Origin: Fasciola hepatica
Lineage: Eukaryota; Platyhelminthes; Trematoda; Plagiorchiida; Fasciolidae
Assembly: GCA_948099385.1 (NCBI GenBank)
Contig: CANUEZ040000179.1
Location: 11,798,001-11,862,000 of the forward strand
Length of the DNA: 64,000 nucleotides
Direction of reading: 5' to 3'
The notes beneath the pieces were generated by a model, which saw only the letters and a program-made list of their open reading frames with translations, did not search any database and was not told where the DNA came from. Every line of letters starts with the position of its first letter. Within the stretch, counting starts at the first letter, position 1. Shown piece after piece: positions 58,356 through 64,000 of the stretch. Position numbers and translations under genes: made by a program.

Positions 58356-58437
58356 TCCGCCGCCGCATTGTGCATACAAGTCGGATGTCTCTCGGATCCA
58401 ATCGAAGCACAGGGTCTGTCACACTTTCTTGAGCACA
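58356..58437 (+). CDS. Nardilysin-like M16 metallopeptidase, exon with the zinc site
   Basis: 82-bp exon between TTATCTGTATTCAG and GTAAGC. It reads [20 protein letters not shown] then LSHFLEH. HFLEH is the HxxEH zinc-binding and catalytic motif of M16 peptidases, and SAAALC-x-VG-x-SDP--x-GLAHFLEHM is the matching block of nardilysin. The exon ends in phase 1 after an A, so the next exon should begin TG to complete the Met of FLEHM. Joining the previous exon is in frame. The following exon was not found in the remaining 5.5 kb and is probably beyond the window. A (TA)n array begins only 65 bp into the next intron. Confidence 0.85.
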
Positions 58438-58500
58438 GTAAGCCACTTTTGACGGTTTCTATTTGTTCGCGTTGTCCTGTTGAGCCGAGATTGATTTCAG

Positions 58501-58800
<300 letters not shown>

Positions 58801-58894
58801 ATTCTATCAGTTGTTTATTAAGTGTTTCTGTGTATACAAAAGGTAAATTTTGCTTTTTTCAACCTGTCCGTGGTGTCTATGTGGCATCCCTTTA

Positions 58895-59105
58895 TCTATC
58901 AAGGGTCAAGTATACGCTGCAGCCATTAGGTCAGCTTTCACGTATGGTTTAGAAAATTGGTCACTGCAAGTGGAAGATACATGAATATTAACGGTGTTTG
59001 AACACAAGCTCACTAGGCTGAGGGCGATACGGTATCCGTTGCGCATGTCTCCGGATAGGATACCTCGGCGCGAATTATTCGTTGGAGCGAGTAACGGTCG
59101 GAAGG
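58895..59105 (+). pseudogene. RTE-like LINE C-terminal fragment (family U)
   Basis: + strand frame reads KGQVYAAAIRSAFTYGLENW, SLQVEDT, stop, then VFEHKLTRLRAIRYPLRMSP and RRELFVGAS. This matches the RTE C-terminal blocks LKGRVYxAAVRSVLLYGCETW and VFDHRCLRxIARI. Short and dead; neither end defined. Confidence 0.6.
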
Positions 59106-59186
59106 TAAGTAAGGGTGGCCAGTCTATGATATGGAAGAAAGGTATGGAAAGCTAAGGAGTGAAAGTGAACGGGCTTTTAAAAGTTC

Positions 59187-59199
59187 ATTTGCGAGACCC
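59187..59199 (+). repeat. Target-site duplication of R4, left copy (13 bp)
   Basis: ATTTGCGAGACCC, repeated exactly at 62,683-62,695 right after the R4 tail. Confidence 0.9.
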
Positions 59200-60566
59200 A
59201 TGAACTGCACGAATACAAAGAATTTCATACTACACCGGTCGGGTTCAGGATAATCAGAACCGCGCTGCCCATTGCATCGAATGGGGTGGGTAGTGATAAG
59301 TGGGCTACTGCTCAGAGTTCCTTCTCTTTTATTCAACCTTTGTTTTCTGTCCCTAACCACCCCTCTTTGTCCCCTCTATACACCCGTAATGCTCCCACTG
59401 ATAACACGGTCGATACTCACAACGATTCACTGTCAAACAGTGTCGGAAATAATCCTCTGTCTGGTATCTCACATTTTCTCGAGCCTCGTCAGCCTCTGAA
59501 TCTCGGCTCCTTTGACGTACGTAAACTCATGCAGGCCAGTCAGCAGGTGTGCCTAGCCCTCACAATGAAGTCTCTGGAGATTGATGTCTGCTGCTTTAGT
59601 GAAACGCTTATCCAAGATTTGAGCAATGTGATTCAACTGACTACTCCTGGTATCTCATCGAGGTATTTTCTGCGCACTTCAGGAGACGAAGTAGCTCGAG
59701 CTGCGAGTCACCGTGTTGTAGGAATGGTCTTGACTGACAAGGCTTAGGCTGCCGTCTTAGACGGGATCCCTGTAACGGTCGTCTATGTTCTATAAGACCC
59801 CAAGAATCAGTCGGCGTTCGAAAGGATGGTTGTGTTAAGCGCAATTTGTTTGTGATCTCGGCACACGACCCAACAGACTGCAGCTTTGACACGCAGAGAG
59901 ATGAGTTCTATGATGAACTCACCACCCTCGTTTGCAGCAGCAAAGGTTTTGGCATTGTAGTGCTAGCAGCTGATTTCACTGCACAAGTTGGTTAACCTAG
60001 TGCATCAGAAGCTTGTTTCGATGGCCGTTGTGCTTTACCCGCTGAGCATACGGAAAACGGGGATAGGCTTCTCCAGTTTTGTGCAGACAATCGATTTTTC
60101 TTTTCTGGCACCAATTTCCGATGCAGCGACATGGCGCTCTAACTCTATAAGTACCCTAAGCCAGATTGACCATATCGCCGTGGGCTACAAGAGGCGCAAT
60201 TCGGTTGAAATCTGTAAATCCTACTGGTCCACGTATGTAGAGTCGGACCATGCATTAGTTTAGATGCAGTTACCACTCCAACTCCCTAGTCATCGACGCA
60301 AACCGCAAACCCGGTTAGCCGTGCAATGTTTGTTTGATTCAGAAGTTCGCACCAGTTATGAACAGAAATTAGCACACGAGCTAGGATCTACGACGAACGG
60401 TAATGTAGATGAGCATTGGGCTCATATCAAACAGGCGATGCACGCGGCAGCAGGTTTTGACTGTGGTCCTAGATCCGATGTCCATCAAAGACACCGGATA
60501 TCGCAAGAGTCGGTCAGTCTAACATAGCAAAAACATCAACTCTCGAACTGTAAGGAGATGACTTAG

Positions 60567-61028
60567 ATGCGGCGAAAGCTGCAAAGGCAAGTTAAGAAAA
60601 GCCTTAAGAAGGGTCGCGAAAATTGGTGGGTCATGGTAGCCGAAGAAATGAGAGTAGCAGCGGCTTCAGGTAACAGCCAGAGACTGTTCAAACTTATTCG
60701 TTACACCGGTGGGCGGCGCATCCAGGTCAGTGAAACGATTTGCGATGGAAATGTAGAACCCATCCATAGTAAACAGCAAATGCTTAACCGTTGGGCCGAA
60801 TACTTCAAGAAACAGTTTAGCTGGCCGCATGCTAGTGTAGTTACTCCCGTGTCAACAACTGTGACTCCTTGGGTGGTATCACTTGAGCCCACCATCGGAA
60901 GTAGAAGTAGAGTCATGCATTCGATCACTGAAGCGAGGGAAAGCGGCAGGTCCCGACGAACTTCCCCCAGTTATTTTCAAACTGGGTGGAAATGTTTTGA
61001 TAAAATCACTTACCGCTTTGCTCCGTGA
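60567..61028 (+). pseudogene. LINE R4: endonuclease-RT linker
   Basis: Open frame: MRRKLQRQVKKSLKKGRENW, VAEEMRVAAASGNSQRLFKL and LNRWAEYFKKQFSW, the basic linker plus RWAEYF--QF block that precedes the RTE reverse transcriptase. After about 60,900 the frame no longer follows the family: ESGRSRRTSPSYFQTGWKCF is the out-of-frame reading of the K-G-PDE-P--IFK block. Confidence 0.7.
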
Positions 61029-61059
61029 CATTTGGAAGGTGGGCGTATTCCGTTAATAT

Positions 61060-62439
61060 GAAGTGAGTCACTGATTGTTCCCATCCTCAAGAAGGGAAGA
61101 CGCAATGACTGCAGTAATCATCGTGGGATTAGCTTAATTCCGATAGCCATCAAAGTATTAGCCTCAATTCTACTGCACCGTCTTACACCGGCTCGCGAGA
61201 GGAACACCCGCGAACAACAGGCCGGATTCCACCAAGGTCGAGGATGCATCGACCAGATTTTTACTCTTCGTCCGTCACTTGAGACGCGTTACACATACAC
61301 ACCGTCGATAGACAGCAATGGATTCCCAAAACTTGAAAGGCGCCTTCGATTCAGTTGACCGAAAAGCGCTTTTCAGTGCTCTTTATCGAAAATGTATGCC
61401 CCAGAAGTTCATGAACCTACTGAGATCGTTGTATTCTCATACTTCTGGCCGCGTTACAGTTTACGGTGAACTATTCGGTCGGTTCGAAACGACCAGCGGT
61501 GTTCGACGGGGATGTCCTATGTCTCCATTCCTGTTCAACTTCGTCATGGACGAAATAATGGAGAGTGCGCTGCAAAATCTTCAGGATGTAGGCGTCGAAC
61601 TGGGGAATAGTGGAAAGCTCTGTGATCTAGATTCCGCAGACGACGTTGTCTGCTTTTTCGAATGCACGAAACATGCGCAATGTGCACTAGACAGACTCGC
61701 AATAGCTGTAGTTCCATTCGGCATGCGCTTTGCACCTTCAAAGTGCAAGGTGATGTTACAAGACTGGTTGTCAACGCTTCCGAGCTTGATGCTCGATGGG
61801 GAGGTGCTGTCAGTTGTCTACCACTTCACCTACCTCGGCATCAGCGTGACAAGGGGTGGGAGCACAGTAGTCGAGGTGAGTACGCGTATATCCAAGGCTC
61901 GACTGGCGTACGCTGGACTGAGACACTTGTGGCGCCGACCTGATATTTCACCGAAGTTGAGAGGTTGTGTATACTGTGCCGCAGTGCGTTGAGTTTTGTT
62001 GTATGGTTGCGAAACTTGGAGTCTGCATGCTGAAGATATTCGTCGTCTTGAGGTTTTCGACCATCGATGTTTACGTAGTATCGTTAGGATCGGGTGGATT
62101 AGCCGAGTGAGCAATGATGAGGTCAGAAATCGAGTATTGGGTACTAATTCAGAGAACGTTTTGTCACTGCGTATCCAACTTAGTAGACTTCGTTGGTTGG
62201 GGCACGCGTTACGTATGTCAAACACACGTCTACCGTACCGTGTCCTATTCTCCGTTCCTCCTAGGGAGTGGAAGAAACCACGTGGAGGTCAACAGATGAC
62301 GTGGCAGCGAGGAATGAGAAAATGTACAGCGGACTTAGGAAATGTAGGTGCTTCACGTCTTCGTGGTTGGGGTCCAAAAGATCCGTTTACCAGTTGGCTG
62401 GGAGAACTGAAGGATATGGCTGCCAACCGTGAACAGTGA
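61060..62439 (+). pseudogene. LINE R4: reverse transcriptase and C-terminal region
   Basis: Blocks: KKGRRND-SN-RGISLIP, EQQAGFHQGRGCIDQIFTLR-like, then the shared frame break before LKGAFDSVDRKALFS (61,339), GELFGRFETTSGVRRGCPMS, SADDVVCFFECTKHAQ (Tyr of YADD is Ser, both Asp kept), MRFAPSKCKVMLQDW, VYHFTYLGISVTRGGS, a stop at 61,990-61,992, then LYGCETWSLHAEDIRRLEVF, RLRWLGHALRMSNTRLPYRV and LGELKDMAANREQ. The pieces 61,318-61,992 and 61,996-62,439 are long open frames. Confidence 0.85.
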
Positions 62440-62682
62440 CGATCATATTGTCACTTTCTATCGAATCAGAATGACTTATTGATGTGCGTTTGTACAGTTA
62501 GACTGTGTATTCCGTGTGTTGGCTACTAGGGCATTCTTTCCTTTTCCCACCCATGTAGGTCCATTCCCTGTCCATCTTGTATATGCATACTTTCTAATTC
62601 AACGTGCAACATGGTGAGAAAGGCAGTGGTGAGTGGGGCTTGCCCTACTGTTTAACGCTGTACGATGATGATGATGATGATG

Positions 62683-62695
62683 ATTTGCGAGACCC
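62683..62695 (+). repeat. Target-site duplication of R4, right copy (13 bp)
   Basis: ATTTGCGAGACCC directly after the (GAT)n tail, identical to 59,187-59,199. Confidence 0.9.
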
Positions 62696-62917
62696 GAGAG
62701 ATGCATGAACTCATTGCTCAGATGCATTGGAGGATATGACAATGTCGCGACCAGTGGCTATTTTGTATTTACACACTATCGAATTAATATAACCCAACAC
62801 CCAGTGCATGGTTGAAGATTGTTCAAGCTGAACTGAATTGCATCAGTTTTCAGATGTTTTGCGTGCCGGTGCTTGAGGCGGGAATAAATCAGTCCCAAAA
62901 GAAACAATCGCGGATAC

Positions 62918-64000
62918 CCTGACCCACCAATTTTCGCGACCCTTCTTACGGCTTTTCTTAACTTGCTTCTATAGATTTCTTCGTATCTTATTCATCTCTT
63001 TACAGTTCGAGAGTTGATGTTTTTGCTATGTTAGACTGACCGACTCTTGCGAAATCCAGTGCTTTTGATGGACAACTGATCTAGGACCACAGGCAAAACC
63101 TGCTGCCGCGTGCATCGCCTGTTTGATATGAGCCCAATGCTCATCTACATTACCGTTCGTCGTAGATCCTAGCTCGTGTGCTAATTTCTGTTCATAACTG
63201 GTGCGAACTTCTGAATCAAACAAACATTGCACGGCTAACCGGGTTTGCGGTTTGCGTCGATGACTAGGGAGTTGGAGTGGTAACTGCATCTAAACTAATG
63301 CATGGTCCGACTCTACATACGTGGACCAGTAGGATTTACAGATTTCAACCGAATTGCGCCTCTTGTAGCCCACGGCGATATGGTCAATCTGGCTTAGGGT
63401 ACTTATAGAGTTAGAGCGCCATGTCGCTGCATCGGAAATTGGTGCCAGAAAAGAAAAATCGATTGTCTGCACAAAACTGGAGAAGCCTATCCCCGTTTTC
63501 CGTATGCTCAGCGGGTAAAGCACAACGGCCATCGAAACAAGCTTCTGATGCACTAGGTTAACCAACTTGTGCAGTGAAATCAGCTGCTAGCACTACAATG
63601 CCAAAACCTTTGCTGCTGCAAACGAGGGTGGTGAGTTCATCATAGAACTCATCTCTCTGCGTGTCAAAGCTGCAGTCTGTTGGGTCGTGTGCCGAGATCA
63701 CAAACAAATTGCGCTTAACACAACCATCCTTTCGAACGCCGACTGATTCTTGGGGTCTTATAGAACATAGACGACCGTTACAGGGATCCCGTCTAAGACG
63801 GCAGCCTAAGCCTTGTCAGTCAAGACCATTCCTACAACACGGTGACTCGCAGCTCGAGCTACTTCGTCTCCTGAAGTGCGCAGAAAATACCTCGATGAGA
63901 TACCAGGAGTAGTCAGTTGAATCACACTGCTCGAACCTTGGATAAGCGTTTCACTAAAGCAGCAGACATCAATCTCCAGAGACTTCATTGTGAGGGCTGG
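62918..64000 (-). mobile_element. RTE-like LINE family R, copy R5 (endonuclease segment, cut by window edge)
   Basis: - strand copy of the segment seen in R4 at 59,555-60,625: linker at 62,918-63,289, endonuclease pieces 63,290-63,565 and up to 64,000, with the same internal stop after MVLTDKA and the same ADFTAQVG-type change. The 3' end is missing: homology begins sharply at TACCCTGACCC (62,918), within the linker. Sequence is R1/R2-like below about 63,100 and R4-like above about 63,150, so it is a mosaic. Continues beyond the window. Confidence 0.85.

Larger units (their letters stand above)
59200..62682 (+). mobile_element. RTE-like LINE family R, copy R4 with target-site duplication
   Basis: 3,483 bp between perfect 13-bp duplications, ending in (GAT)n (62,663-62,682). 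Order: 5' UTR (59,200-59,285); endonuclease (from 59,286, LNLGSFDVRKLMQASQQVCL, DVCCFSETLIQ, in-frame TAG at 59,745-59,747); frameshifted rest of the endonuclease with ADFTAQVG (normally GDFNAQ); linker; reverse transcriptase 61,060-61,992; C-terminal region to 62,439; 3' UTR. Missing 5' UTR relative to R2 indicates 5' truncation. The coding region is broken by stops and frameshifts. Confidence 0.92.

Overview
This window is eukaryotic. It is almost entirely transposable-element sequence, most likely from a parasitic flatworm (trematode or cestode). The only host gene I recognise is a nardilysin-like M16 metallopeptidase, seen as two exons on the + strand (about 53,150-53,410 and 58,356-58,437) joined by a 4.9-kb intron full of retrotransposon debris. 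The flatworm call is inference. It rests on the mix of a BEL/Pao LTR element with many CR1-like and RTE-like LINEs, and no species-level marker was seen.

Layout. 1-5.5 kb: an intact BEL/Pao pol reading frame cut by the left edge of the window, then its 3' untranslated/LTR region. 5.5-19.4 kb: old, mostly unrecognisable DNA. It holds a decayed two-module DNA-transposon-like locus (7.6-11.05 kb: a transposase-like protein followed by a DUF4806-like protein) and a decayed LINE on the - strand (endonuclease at 14.8-15.3 kb). 19.4-35.4 kb: a pile of CR1-like LINE copies, in at least four families, with nested insertions that can be ordered in time. Two of these families (A and B here) end in the same short 3' sequence and a (TGAAC)n tail. 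37.5-64 kb: RTE-like LINE copies (families R, S, T here), many in inverted orientation, plus a dead Tc1/mariner transposase, long (TA)n arrays, an almost identical 591-bp duplication and the nardilysin exons.

How the parts relate. Nearly every LINE copy is broken. Four copies of one R-family endonuclease segment (39.4-40.6, 41.3-42.5, 59.2-60.6 and 62.9-64.0 kb) carry the same in-frame stop and the same altered catalytic motif, and lie as two inverted pairs. One R copy (59,200-62,682) is still flanked by a perfect 13-bp target duplication. Mosaic sequence and sharp changes in similarity between R copies point to gene conversion or DNA-level duplication as well as retrotransposition.

Limits. 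Family letters (A-D, R-U) are mine. Similarities were judged by eye, without alignment or database search. Boundaries given to the base are those where a junction or duplication is visible. Others are accurate to tens of bases.
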